Shown: positions 53,365 to 61,466 of the stretch, piece by piece | Numbering within the stretch: position 1 is the first letter of the stretch | Layout: each line of letters begins with the position of its first letter | Assembly: GCF_900090275.1 (NCBI RefSeq) | Contig: NZ_LT607755.1 | Location: forward strand, 4,092,001-4,156,000 | Origin: Micromonospora zamorensis | GTDB lineage: Bacteria; Actinomycetota; Actinomycetes; Mycobacteriales; Micromonosporaceae | Length of the DNA stretch: 64,000 nt | Direction of reading: 5' to 3' | Notes under the pieces: generated by a model | What the model was told of the DNA's origin: nothing | Databases searched by the model: none | The model's input: only the letters and a program-made list of their open reading frames with translations | Made by a program: the position numbers and the translations under genes

Positions 53365-54357
53365 GTGCCGAAGCTCGACACCGCCGTGGTCGGTCTCGAC
53401 ATCGGCGGTACGTCCACCCGGGCGACCGTCCTGACCCTCACCGGGCAACACCTCGGCACCGGTCGCGCCGGCGGCGGCAACCCCACCAGTCACGGCGCGG
53501 AACGTGCCGCCGTCGAGCTGCTGACCGCGCTCCGCGAGGCGCTCAGCGACGTCGACCCGGCGCGGGTCGTCGCCGGCACCATCGGTCTGGCCGGCGCCGG
53601 CCGACTGCTCGCCGACCCGGCCGGACGGGCCGCCTTCGACCAGGCCTGGCAGGACGCGGGCTTGCGCTGCCCGTACGCGGTGCACGGCGACGCCCTGGTC
53701 GCGTACGCCTCCGGCACCGCCGCCCCGGACGGCACCGTGCTCATCGCCGGCACCGGTGCGATCACCGCGCAGGTCCACGACCTACGGCTCGACCGGATCG
53801 CCGACGGCCACGGCTGGCTCCTCGGCGACGCGGGCTCGGGCTTCTGGCTCGGTCGCGAAGCGGTACGCCGACTGCTCGCCGACCTGGACGCCGGGCGTAC
53901 ACCCGGCACGCTGGCCACAGCGGTGCTCACCGAGCTGGTGGGCAGCGCCGAGATCGCCCCCCGCCCACGGGCCACCGTGGACGCCACGATCCAGGCCGTG
54001 ACCCGACGAGCCCCCGTCGAGCTGGCCCGGCTCGCGCCGCTGGTCGTCGACGCCGCCACCCACGGCGAGCCGGTCGCCACCGCGCTGATCACCGAGGCCG
54101 CCGCCCACCTGGCCGAGAGCGTGGGGCGCATCCGCGCGGCCGGCGCGGTGACACCGGTCGTCCTCGGCGGCGGGCTGCTCACCGCCGACACCCCGCTCGC
54201 CGCCGCCGTCCGGATGGAGATCGCCCGCCAGTGGCCGGACGCGCCGCTACGGACCGCCGGTGACGGCGCCGCAGCCGCAGCCTGGCTCGCCGCCCGCGAC
54301 CTCCCCGAGGTCACCGACCCGGCCGCCCTGCACGCCCGCCTCTTCCCTGCCCCCTGA
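53365..54357 (+). CDS. BadF/BadG-type sugar kinase (N-acetylglucosamine kinase-like)
   Basis: This 330-residue ASKHA-fold kinase has GLDIGGTSTRATVLT (phosphate 1, about residue 9), GTIGLAGAGRLL, the phosphate 2 region TVLIAGTGAITAQ with GWLLGDAGSGFWLGREAV, and VVLGGGLL near the C-terminus. The BadF/N-acetylglucosamine kinase family phosphorylates amino sugars with ATP. The GTG at 53365 has AAGGAG upstream. It is divergent from the RpiR/SIS operon, which supports a pathway of import, phosphorylation and isomerisation of one amino sugar. Confidence 0.85.
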   Translation: MPKLDTAVVGLDIGGTSTRATVLTLTGQHLGTGRAGGGNPTSHGAERAAVELLTALREALSDVDPARVVAGTIGLAGAGRLLADPAGRAAFDQAWQDAGLRCPYAVHGDALVAYASGTAAPDGTVLIAGTGAITAQVHDLRLDRIADGHGWLLGDAGSGFWLGREAVRRLLADLDAGRTPGTLATAVLTELVGSAEIAPRPRATVDATIQAVTRRAPVELARLAPLVVDAATHGEPVATALITEAAAHLAESVGRIRAAGAVTPVVLGGGLLTADTPLAAAVRMEIARQWPDAPLRTAGDGAAAAAWLAARDLPEVTDPAALHARLFPAP

Positions 54358-54411
54358 CCCCCGTCCCGCCCGCCCTCCCTCGCGCGTGCGCCCCACCCGC
54401 CCCCGCACGCG

Positions 54412-54491
54412 CAAGATCCGCGCACTTTCGGTGAAGTTGCTGCCTCACGGCGCGCTGAGGCAGCAGTTTCACCGAAGTTGCGCGGATCTTG
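54412..54491. repeat. Long palindromic intergenic repeat, family A copy 3
   Basis: Arms of about 35 bp begin CAAGATCCGCGCACTTTC and end GAAGTTGCGCGGATCTTG, with inner GAAGTTGCTGCCTCA and TGAGGCAGCAGTTTC. It lies between the convergent kinase and permease genes. A G-rich tract of GGGCGGGCGGACGGG type follows it (about 54495-54550), as at copy 1. Confidence 0.87.
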
Positions 54492-54555
54492 GGCTGGGCG
54501 GGCGGACGGGACGGGCGGGTGGGACGGGACAGGCGGGGGCGGTCGGGTGTGGGCT

Positions 54556-55455
54556 CTACTTGAGCTGGCCTGCGGTTAGGCCGGCCTGCACCTGTCGTTG
54601 GAACGCCACGTAGATCGCGAGCACCGGCAGCACGGCGATGCTCAGCCCGGCGAACAGCCGCGCGTAGTCGCCGGCGTACCCCTGGCTGACCGAGAGCGCG
54701 AACAACCCCTGCGCCAGCATCCACTTGGAGTCGTCGCCCTGCATCAGCACCTGCGGCAACAGGAACTGATTCCAGTGGCTCAGGAAATTGAAGATCGCCA
54801 CACTGATCATTCCCGGACGCGCCATCGGCAGCATCACCCGGAAGAAGAGCCGGAAGTGACCGCAGCCGTCGACCATCGCGGCCTCCGCCACAGTGGTCGG
54901 CAGGGTCCGGAAGAACGCGGTCAGGAAGAACACCGTGAACGGCAGCGAGTAGGCCGCGTACACCAGGATCAGACCTTTCCAGGTGCCGAAGAGGCCGGCG
55001 TTGCGGACCACGAAGAAGAGCGGCACCAGGGCGAGGAACACCGGGAACATCAGGCCGCCGACGAACAGGTAGTAGACGACCTGACGGCCGCGGAACTCGT
55101 ACCGCGCGAAGACGTACGCGGCGGTCGCGCCCATCAGCATGGTGAGGCTGACCGAGCCGGCCACCACCACCAGGCTGTTGAGGAAGTACCGGCCGATGTG
55201 CGCGCCCGTCCAGGCCCGCGCCCAGTTGTCCCAGTGCAGCGCGCCGGGGAGACCCCAGGGGTCGGACAGGATCTCACCGTTCGTCTTGAACGAGCTGATG
55301 AACATCCACAGCAGCGGCAGTACGGTGAGCAGGCCCCAGAAGACCAGGAAGCCGTGCGAGAGGACGTTGGCCAGGCCGAGTTCCCGCCGCACCGGGCGGT
55401 CCCGTCTGGCAACCGGGGTCGGGGCGTTCACGGTGGGCTGATCCAGAGTGGTCAC
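54556..55455 (-). CDS. Sugar ABC importer permease (MalG type), cluster 2
   Basis: This 299-residue permease begins VTTLDQPTVNAPTPVARRD, has about six transmembrane helices, an EAA loop (TVAEAAMVDGCGHFRLFFRVMLPMARPG) and C-terminal FQRQVQAGLTAGQLK. It is very similar to the cluster 1 permease. The GTG at 55455 overlaps the stop of its partner (GTGA). It is the last gene of the operon and faces the family A repeat. Confidence 0.9.
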   Translation of the reverse strand: MTTLDQPTVNAPTPVARRDRPVRRELGLANVLSHGFLVFWGLLTVLPLLWMFISSFKTNGEILSDPWGLPGALHWDNWARAWTGAHIGRYFLNSLVVVAGSVSLTMLMGATAAYVFARYEFRGRQVVYYLFVGGLMFPVFLALVPLFFVVRNAGLFGTWKGLILVYAAYSLPFTVFFLTAFFRTLPTTVAEAAMVDGCGHFRLFFRVMLPMARPGMISVAIFNFLSHWNQFLLPQVLMQGDDSKWMLAQGLFALSVSQGYAGDYARLFAGLSIAVLPVLAIYVAFQRQVQAGLTAGQLK

Positions 55456-56360
55456 GAGTACTCGATCCGTTCGCGCCGGCCGACCCGCAGCGACAGCACC
55501 GCCACCGTGAGGGTCAGGAAGAACATCACCACGCCGATCGCCGAGGCGTAGCCGAACTTGGTCTCGCTGCCGAAGGCGGTGTCGTACATCCGTACGCCGA
55601 TCACGTCGGTGGAGAAGTTCGGCCCGCCGTTGGTCATCAGCTGCACGAGGATGAACCCGTCCAGGGCGAAGATGGCGAGGTAGACCCAGGCGACCTGGAT
55701 GGTGTCCCAGAGCAGCGGCAGCGTGACCCGGCGCAGGGTGGTGAACCGGGACGCGCCGTCGAGCAGCACGGCCTCGTAGATCTCCTTCGGCACTGCCGAC
55801 ATGGCGGCCCCGAACAGCACGACGTAGAAGCCGACGTTGCTCCAGACCATCACCGCCAGCACGCACCAGAACGCTGTCGCCGGGTCGCCGAGCCAGGTCG
55901 GCGCGGGCAGGCCGACCGCGCGCACGGCGCCGCTGAGCAGACCCTGGTTGGGGTGGTACACCTCTTTCCAGAGCAGCGCGATGATCACCACGGAGAGCAC
56001 CTGCGGGAAGAAGTACACAGTGCGGTAGAGCGCCCCGCCGCGTACCCCGGTCACCCCGGCGCGGCCCTTGCGCCCGCCGAGGGCGAGCATGCTGGCGAAG
56101 AAGAGCCCGAGCACGATGGTCAGCACCGGCACCAGGCCCAGCAGGATCGCGTTGTTCTTCAGCGCGTTCCACACGTAGTCGTCGTGCCAGAGGGTCCTGA
56201 AGTTCGCCAGGCCGACCTGGTTGGCGTCGGCGGAGTAGCCGAGCCAGTCGGTGGTGGAGATCTGGAACGCCTGCAGGTACGGCGAGACGACGAAGAACAC
56301 GTACAGCAGCACCGGCGGCACCAGGAACGTGACGATCAGCGGCCACTTGCCATGTCTCAC
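55452..56360 (-). CDS. Sugar ABC importer permease (MalF type), cluster 2
   Basis: This 302-residue permease begins VRHGKWPLIVTFLVPPVLLYV, which matches the start of its cluster 1 paralogue (MRHGKYPFVIGF) and decides the GTG at 56360. GGAAAGG lies 8 bp upstream. The EAA loop is YEAVLLDGASRFTTLRRVTLPLLWDT. It starts 63 bp after the binding-protein gene. It lacks a dedicated ATPase. Confidence 0.9.
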   Translation of the reverse strand: MRHGKWPLIVTFLVPPVLLYVFFVVSPYLQAFQISTTDWLGYSADANQVGLANFRTLWHDDYVWNALKNNAILLGLVPVLTIVLGLFFASMLALGGRKGRAGVTGVRGGALYRTVYFFPQVLSVVIIALLWKEVYHPNQGLLSGAVRAVGLPAPTWLGDPATAFWCVLAVMVWSNVGFYVVLFGAAMSAVPKEIYEAVLLDGASRFTTLRRVTLPLLWDTIQVAWVYLAIFALDGFILVQLMTNGGPNFSTDVIGVRMYDTAFGSETKFGYASAIGVVMFFLTLTVAVLSLRVGRRERIEYS

Positions 56361-56423
56361 GAGGGGACCTTTCCGAAGGGGGTGCGGCCGGTGGGGGGAC
56401 CTCTCCCCCACCGGCCCGGGCGG

Positions 56424-57839
56424 TCAGGCCGCTCGCTTGTACTTCTTGATCGAGCTGTCCTGGGCGATCGAGTCGGCGCCCTTCTGACACTGGTCGAGGA
56501 ACTCGGCGGGGCCGATCCGGCCGCTGAAGAACTCGCCGCACGCGGCGTCGACGAGGTTGCGCTCCAACTTGCGGTAGTAGTTGTTGTAGACCCAGTTGAA
56601 GCCGTTGGCGCCGGACGCGTCGAGTGCCTTGACCACGGTGGTCAGCCCGTGCGGCAGCTCGACGCCCTCGGTGGCACCGGCGACCACGGTGAGGCTGGCG
56701 ACCTTCTTCGTGAAGTCCTGGGCGCCCTTCTTGGAGAGCATGGTGCGGAAGTACTCCAGGCCGCCGGCGAGGTTGCGGGCCTTGGCGGGCACCATGAACG
56801 GCTCACCGGCGGTGCCCCGGATCGCCTCGAACGGCAGTTTGTCGCCGCTGCCCAGGCTCGGCGTCGGCGCGATGGTCATGTTGAACCCGGCCGGGGTGAC
56901 GTCCTTCTGCTCGCTCTCCAGCCAGGAGCCGCAGGAGATGAAGGCGGCCTTGCCCTGACACCAGGCGGTCTGCGACTGCTTGTGATCCAGGCCGGACGAG
57001 CCGTCCAGGATGTACTTGTCCTTGACGATCTGGTGCCAGGCGTCCGCGGCGGTCCGCATCGACTCGGACTTCCAGGCGTTCGGTTCCAGGTTGTCGATGG
57101 CGGTCGCCACCGAGGGGCCACCGAGCTTGATCGCGGTGGCGATCACCGGCCAGCTCATGTAGCGCGGGTGCAGACCGGCGTACGTCCACGGGGCGATGCC
57201 GGCGGCCTTGATCTCCTTGCAGAGCGCGATGTGCTGGTCCCAGGTCTTCGCGTACTCCCAGGAGCGCTCGGTGAACAGCTTGCTGGAGTGCCAGATGCCG
57301 TACGCGGTGTACGTGTAGTTGAGCACCAGGAACTTGCCGTCGTACGAGCCGACCTCGACCGCGCCGGGCAGCAGGGTGTCCCGGACCGTCTTGCCGGGGA
57401 CGTCGAGGCTCGGCGCGGCGAGCAGCTCGCCGAGGTCGGCGATGGCGTTCTGACTGACCAGGCCGTTGAAGTCGATCTGGCCCGCACCGGAGTTGTTGAC
57501 CACGTCCGGCGGGGTGCCGTCGACGAAACGCGGCTGGAGGGTCTTGCTGATCTCCTGCGTGACGGAGTGCTTGACCTTGGCCTTCGGGTACTTCTCGGTG
57601 TACATGGCCTCGTGGGCCTTTGCGTACTCCTCGCCGAACCCGCCGCCGAAGATCACCACCTCGAGTGGGGCGTCCTCCTTCACGCCGAGCGGGTTCTGGG
57701 CGCTCTTGGTGCCCTGGTAGGTGCTGGTGTCCTTCTTGTCACCACCGCCTCCGGTGGCGCAGCCGGTCAGCAGACCGGCGGCGGGGGTGGCCAGCAGGCC
57801 GGCGGCAGCGGTGCGCCGCAGAATGTCACGCCTGTTCAT
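56424..57839 (-). CDS. Sugar ABC importer solute-binding lipoprotein, cluster 2
   Basis: This 471-residue lipoprotein has a twin-arginine signal (MNRRDILRRTAAAGLLATPAAG) ending LLTGC. The mature part shares with cluster 1 the segments NPLGVKEDAPLEVVIFGGGFGEEYA, KHSVTQ, PRFVDGTPPDVVNNSGAGQIDF and SCGSWLESEQKDVTPAGF, so the two are recent paralogues. The ATG at 57839 has GAGGAGA upstream. The ligand may differ from that of cluster 1. Confidence 0.88.
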   Translation of the reverse strand: MNRRDILRRTAAAGLLATPAAGLLTGCATGGGGDKKDTSTYQGTKSAQNPLGVKEDAPLEVVIFGGGFGEEYAKAHEAMYTEKYPKAKVKHSVTQEISKTLQPRFVDGTPPDVVNNSGAGQIDFNGLVSQNAIADLGELLAAPSLDVPGKTVRDTLLPGAVEVGSYDGKFLVLNYTYTAYGIWHSSKLFTERSWEYAKTWDQHIALCKEIKAAGIAPWTYAGLHPRYMSWPVIATAIKLGGPSVATAIDNLEPNAWKSESMRTAADAWHQIVKDKYILDGSSGLDHKQSQTAWCQGKAAFISCGSWLESEQKDVTPAGFNMTIAPTPSLGSGDKLPFEAIRGTAGEPFMVPAKARNLAGGLEYFRTMLSKKGAQDFTKKVASLTVVAGATEGVELPHGLTTVVKALDASGANGFNWVYNNYYRKLERNLVDAACGEFFSGRIGPAEFLDQCQKGADSIAQDSSIKKYKRAA

Positions 57840-57915
57840 CGAGTCTCCTCGGGTCGGGTCGGGCGGACCGCCGATGTCAGGGGGACGGCGGCCGCCGCGC
57901 GAGGCACGTTGATTC

Positions 57916-57943
57916 TCTTCAGTTCATGCTCTGTTACTGAAGA
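57916..57943. promoter_or_regulatory. Inverted repeat upstream of cluster 2
   Basis: TCTTCAGT and ACTGAAGA form perfect 8-bp arms separated by 12 bp, about 80 bp upstream of the binding-protein start codon. The right arm overlaps the shared element at 57931-57949, so a dimeric regulator may bind here. Confidence 0.5.
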
Positions 57944-57949
57944 ATTTCT
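57931..57949. promoter_or_regulatory. Shared promoter element, copy 2 (cluster 2)
   Basis: CTGTTACTGAAGAATTTCT matches the element at 53197-53216 (CTGTTA, then TG, then ATTTCT), allowing one gap. It lies upstream of the cluster 2 binding-protein gene. The match suggests that the RpiR protein also controls cluster 2. Confidence 0.55.
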
Positions 57950-58032
57950 ACGACAGCCAGCCCCGGACTTCAAGTCCTGACGGTCGAACCGTTATCGCCA
58001 CCGGCGGCGGTCGGGTCGCCTAGCCTGGGGCG

Positions 58033-59448
58033 ATGCGCCGTCTGCGCGAGCTGGCCGAGCGCACCCCGGCCGGGCGGGAACGGTACGTCGACCTGCTTCG
58101 CGCACTCGCGATCGCCATGGTCATTATCGGACACTGGGCCGTCACGGTCATCGAGCGCGGCGCCGACGGACAGACCACCGGGCACTCCGCGCTCGGCGAT
58201 CTGCGGTGGGCGTACCCGTTGACCTGGCTGGCCCAGGTGATGCCCGTCTTCTTCCTGGTCGGTGGCTATGCCAACGCGGCCTCACTGACCAGGCTGCGGG
58301 CCCGCGGCGGCGACGCCGCCGGCTGGCTGCTCGACCGCAGCGCCCGGCTGATCCGCCCCACCAGCGTGCTGCTGCTGGTCCTCACCGCCGCGGCGGCGGT
58401 CGCCTGGCTGGTCGGCACCGACCCGACCCGGATCCGCGAGGTGTTCTGGTTCGCCACCATCCCGCTGTGGTTCCTGGTCGCCTACCTGGCGGTGGTCGCG
58501 CTCACCCCACCGATGTACGCGCTGCACCGCCGCTTCGGCCTGGTCGTCCCGCTGGTGCTGGTCGCCCTGGTCGGCCTCGGCGACCTCGGCCGGCTGACCG
58601 GGCCGGAGGAGTGGAGCTACGGCAACTACCTCTTCGGATGGCTGGCCGTCCACCAGCTCGGCTTCGCCTGGCACGACACCCGCGCCGAGCCGCCGGCCGC
58701 CGGTCAGACCGGGCCGCCGTCCACCGACGCAGCCGGGCCGTCGACACACGAGCATCCGGGGGTACGCCGAACACTGCCCATCTCCCGCCGGGCCGGCCTG
58801 ATGTTCCTCGTCGGCGGGCTGGGCGCGCTGGTGCTGCTCACCGTGCTCGGCCCGTGGCCGGTGGCCATGCTCAAGGTGCCCGGCGAACGGCTCGACAACG
58901 CCTCGCCACCCAGCGTCGCGCTGCTGGCCGTAGCCGCCGGTCAGCTGGGCCTGATCCTGCTGCTCCGAAACCCGGCGGAACGACTGCTGCACCGGACCCG
59001 CCCCTGGCAGGTGGTGATCGGGGTCAACCTGGTGGTGCTGACCGTCTTCCTCTGGCACCTCACCGCCGTGATCCTGCTGATCGGGGTGCTCGACGCGACC
59101 GGGACGCTGCCCACCCCGGCGGTCGACTCCGCCGGTTGGTGGGCGTGGCGGCTGCCCTGGCTGCTGCTGCTCACCGTCGTCCTGTCGGTGCTGGTCGTCA
59201 TCTTCGGGCCGGTGGAGGCGCGCAGTGGCCGGCACCGCACCGCTGGGCGGGCCGGCCGGTTCCGGGCCGCGTTGACCGTCGCCGGATACGCCGCAGTGGT
59301 GGCCGGGCTGCTGATCAACAGCACGACGGCGGCCCGCGCCCCGGAGCCGCTCGGCACCCCCGTCCCGGCGCTCCTGGCGTACGCGGCCGGGGCGGGCGTG
59401 CTGCGACTGCTCAGGTCGGGGTGGGGAACCCTCGACCGCCCTGGCTGA
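58033..59448 (+). CDS. Acyltransferase-3 family membrane protein
   Basis: This 471-residue protein has about ten transmembrane helices. The N-terminus has the acyltransferase-3 signature RYVDLLRALAIAMVIIGHWAV with the likely active His in GHW, followed by MPVFFLVGGYANAASL and RSARLIRPTS. Family members move acyl groups onto cell-surface sugars or peptidoglycan. A polar insert (about residues 220-250) lies between two helices. It is divergent from the cluster 2 operon and stands alone. The acceptor is unknown. Confidence 0.87.
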   Translation: MRRLRELAERTPAGRERYVDLLRALAIAMVIIGHWAVTVIERGADGQTTGHSALGDLRWAYPLTWLAQVMPVFFLVGGYANAASLTRLRARGGDAAGWLLDRSARLIRPTSVLLLVLTAAAAVAWLVGTDPTRIREVFWFATIPLWFLVAYLAVVALTPPMYALHRRFGLVVPLVLVALVGLGDLGRLTGPEEWSYGNYLFGWLAVHQLGFAWHDTRAEPPAAGQTGPPSTDAAGPSTHEHPGVRRTLPISRRAGLMFLVGGLGALVLLTVLGPWPVAMLKVPGERLDNASPPSVALLAVAAGQLGLILLLRNPAERLLHRTRPWQVVIGVNLVVLTVFLWHLTAVILLIGVLDATGTLPTPAVDSAGWWAWRLPWLLLLTVVLSVLVVIFGPVEARSGRHRTAGRAGRFRAALTVAGYAAVVAGLLINSTTAARAPEPLGTPVPALLAYAAGAGVLRLLRSGWGTLDRPG

Positions 59449-59469
59449 CGGGTCGGGCTGGCTCGGGCC

Positions 59470-60522
59470 GTGCGCTCCGATCGGTACGATCCGACGGTGC
59501 TCGAGTTCCCCGACCCGCCACGATCAGGGCCGGTACGCACCCGGCCCGTGCTCCTCGGGCCGGGCGTTCCGCTGCCCGCCGGGGCCCCGGACACGTCCGC
59601 GATGATCGACGGGGTCGAGGGATGGGTGGGCGCCGACCCGCTGCGCCAGCTGATCGACCACTTCGGGGGCAGGTGGCCGGCCGGTGACCTCACCGACATG
59701 CTCCGGTTCCTCGACGATTTCTCCGCCGAACACTGGGACTTCCGGGGTGGCCGGGAGAGGCCCGACGCCCGGGAGCCGGATCTCGATTCCGGCACCGTCG
59801 AGCTGGTGCACGCCGCCGCCGCCGCGCTCGGGCTCGTCCGCCCCGTGCCACCAGCCCGGCCCGCGTACGCCCACCTGGTGGTGCTGGGCGGTCTGGCGCA
59901 CGCCTGCCTGCGCCGCGTCGCGTACGCCGCGCGCCTGCTGGACGGTGGGCTGGGGGTGACCGGCGAAGTGGCGGTGCTGGGCAGCTTCCGACCGCTCTCC
60001 GACCGGGAACACCGAATGTTGGCCGAGGCGGGGGTGCCCGGCTGCGTGACCGAGGTGGACGCCCTGGACGCGGCGGTCCGGCTGGCGTTCGGGGTGAGCA
60101 CCCCGGCAGTCGAGGACGGGGTCGACGCGGATCACCCGCACCATTCCTGGTCGTCGCGCACCTATCTCCCGGCGGGTCTGCCACCAGTGCGGGTGCTCGC
60201 GGCGCCCTCCAGCGAACCGCACCGACGGCGCGCCCACACCGCGGACACCCAGCGGTTCTGGGCCGGGCACGTCCGCCTCGCCCCCGACGACGCGGTGCTG
60301 CTGGTGACCGCGCCGATCTACGTGCCGTTCCAGCACTGCGACGCGCTGCGCACCCTGGCCGTGCCGTACGGCTGCGGCATCGACACGGTCGGGGTCGACC
60401 CCGGTCTGGTCGACCTTGATCGGCTGCCGGAGCCGACGCTCAGCCCCGGCCGCTACCTTCAGGAGATCCGCTCGGCGATCCGCTCGATGCGCGCCCTGCA
60501 CCAGGAGCTGACCGCCGGCTGA
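59470..60522 (+). CDS. Hypothetical protein with YdcF/DUF218-like features
   Basis: This 350-residue cytoplasmic protein follows the acyltransferase gene by 21 bp on the same strand. The order of YAHLVVLGGLAHACLRR, VAVLGSFRPLSDREHRMLAEAG, SSEPHRRRAHTADTQRFWAGHV and VLLVTAPIYVPFQHCDALR recalls DUF218/YdcF proteins (LGG, then E-M, then NT, then VTSxYHxxRA). The match is weak and several family residues differ, so the fold is tentative. The start may be the GTG at 59470 or a later GTG at 59497. No function is assigned. Confidence 0.65.
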   Translation: MRSDRYDPTVLEFPDPPRSGPVRTRPVLLGPGVPLPAGAPDTSAMIDGVEGWVGADPLRQLIDHFGGRWPAGDLTDMLRFLDDFSAEHWDFRGGRERPDAREPDLDSGTVELVHAAAAALGLVRPVPPARPAYAHLVVLGGLAHACLRRVAYAARLLDGGLGVTGEVAVLGSFRPLSDREHRMLAEAGVPGCVTEVDALDAAVRLAFGVSTPAVEDGVDADHPHHSWSSRTYLPAGLPPVRVLAAPSSEPHRRRAHTADTQRFWAGHVRLAPDDAVLLVTAPIYVPFQHCDALRTLAVPYGCGIDTVGVDPGLVDLDRLPEPTLSPGRYLQEIRSAIRSMRALHQELTAG

Positions 60523-60532
60523 CCGCCGTGGA

Positions 60533-60567
60533 GGGCCGGCGCACGGCGGGTCGCCGCGCACCGGCCC
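60533..60567. terminator. Bidirectional terminator hairpin
   Basis: GGGCCGGCGCACGGCG and CGCCGCGCACCGGCCC form a 16-bp stem with two G-U-type mismatches and a 3-base loop. It lies between convergent genes, 11 bp after the hypothetical gene's stop codon, so it can end transcripts from both sides. Confidence 0.75.
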
Positions 60568-60579
60568 CGTGGACCGTGG

Positions 60580-61263
60580 TCAGTTCACGTAGACAGCGGC
60601 GTTGCCCTTGGTGCTGTCGCGCACCGGCGAGTAGGTCGCCGAGAAGTACGCGGTGCCGAAGCAGAGGGACGGACCGGAGAACTTGGTGAACGGCTGGTTG
60701 GTGAAGGTGATCGAGTTGGTCGTGTTGACCGCCGCGCCGGTGAGGCTGTTGGTGCTGGTCCGGTAGACGCAGGTGATCGTACCGAGCAGCGAGTTCAGCA
60801 CGACGGTGCTCTGGACCGGCGCCGCCGTGGTGCCGGTGATCTTGACGACGCCGGCGCTGGTGACGGAGGTGGCGTACGGCAGGTTGTTGAGAGCAATGCT
60901 CTGCACCCCGGTGGTGCCGAACACGTTGGTGGTGCAGCTGCCGAAGCTCTGGGCGGTGAGGCTCTCGGTGGCGGTGCCCGGGGCGGTCGGGTTGGTCAGC
61001 ACCTTGGCGCTGAAGCTGGACGCGGCGCACTTGATCCCGGTGGTGCCGGAGGTGGAGTTGTAGAAGGTGGCGTTGGTGCCGGTCTTGAGGCTGGCCTGGA
61101 TGACGTCGTTGACGGCGACGGCGGTGCCGCCGGCCGTGGGGTAGGTCAGCACGTTGCCGGCGAGCGCGGCCGACGGGTCGGCGGAGGCTGGCGTGGCGGC
61201 GACGAGACCGGTCAGCAGCGCGAGGGCCACGAGGCCCCCGCCGATTCTTCCGTACCTGAGCAT
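60580..61263 (-). CDS. Secreted protein of unknown function
   Basis: This 227-residue exported protein has a signal peptide (MLRYGRIGGGLVALALLTGLVAATPASA) ending near residue 28. The mature part is rich in Thr, Ser, Val and Asn with four Cys residues (IKCAAS, GSCTTN, ITCVYR and SLCFGT), which suggests a disulfide-stabilised beta-sandwich. The ATG at 61263 has GGAAGGAA upstream. A promoter on this strand at 61647-61676 would give a leader of about 375 bases that includes the 32-codon gene. It neighbours the TetR/DUF6230 genes. Confidence 0.8.
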   Translation of the reverse strand: MLRYGRIGGGLVALALLTGLVAATPASADPSAALAGNVLTYPTAGGTAVAVNDVIQASLKTGTNATFYNSTSGTTGIKCAASSFSAKVLTNPTAPGTATESLTAQSFGSCTTNVFGTTGVQSIALNNLPYATSVTSAGVVKITGTTAAPVQSTVVLNSLLGTITCVYRTSTNSLTGAAVNTTNSITFTNQPFTKFSGPSLCFGTAYFSATYSPVRDSTKGNAAVYVN

Positions 61264-61347
61264 GGTTTTTCCTTCCGCGGTGGGACGGGAATGAGCGGAC
61301 CGCACAGGCGGTCACCGCCGGGCGGGGACGCCCGGGCGGGGATTGGG

Positions 61348-61366
61348 GCCGTCCGTAACGGACGGC
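61348..61366 (-). promoter_or_regulatory. Hairpin in the leader of the secreted protein gene
   Basis: GCCGTCC and GGACGGC pair around a GTAAC loop, 82 bp before the secreted protein start and downstream of the 32-codon gene. It could be an attenuator-type hairpin or a processing site. Confidence 0.5.
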
Positions 61367-61465
61367 GGTGGTGGAGGGTGCCGGGCGGCCGTCGGGACCG
61401 GCCGGCGGTGGTGGCGGAGGCCGGGCGGCGGTCAGGGCCGGCCGACGGTGGTGGAGGTGCCGCCG
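61364..61465. repeat. 40-bp tandem repeat, about 2.5 copies
   Basis: Units begin at 61364, 61404 and 61444 with GGCGGTGGTGG or GACGGTGGTGG, and each full unit ends near GGCCGGCC or GACCGGCC. The two full units are about 80 percent identical by eye. The repeat lies between the 32-codon gene and the secreted protein gene. Confidence 0.7.
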
Positions 61466-61466
61466 T

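Noticed and set aside
54556..56541. Continuous frame that would fuse both cluster 2 permeases
   Set aside because: The N-terminal part is an out-of-frame reading of the MalF-type permease; the real MalG-type permease starts at GTG 55455.
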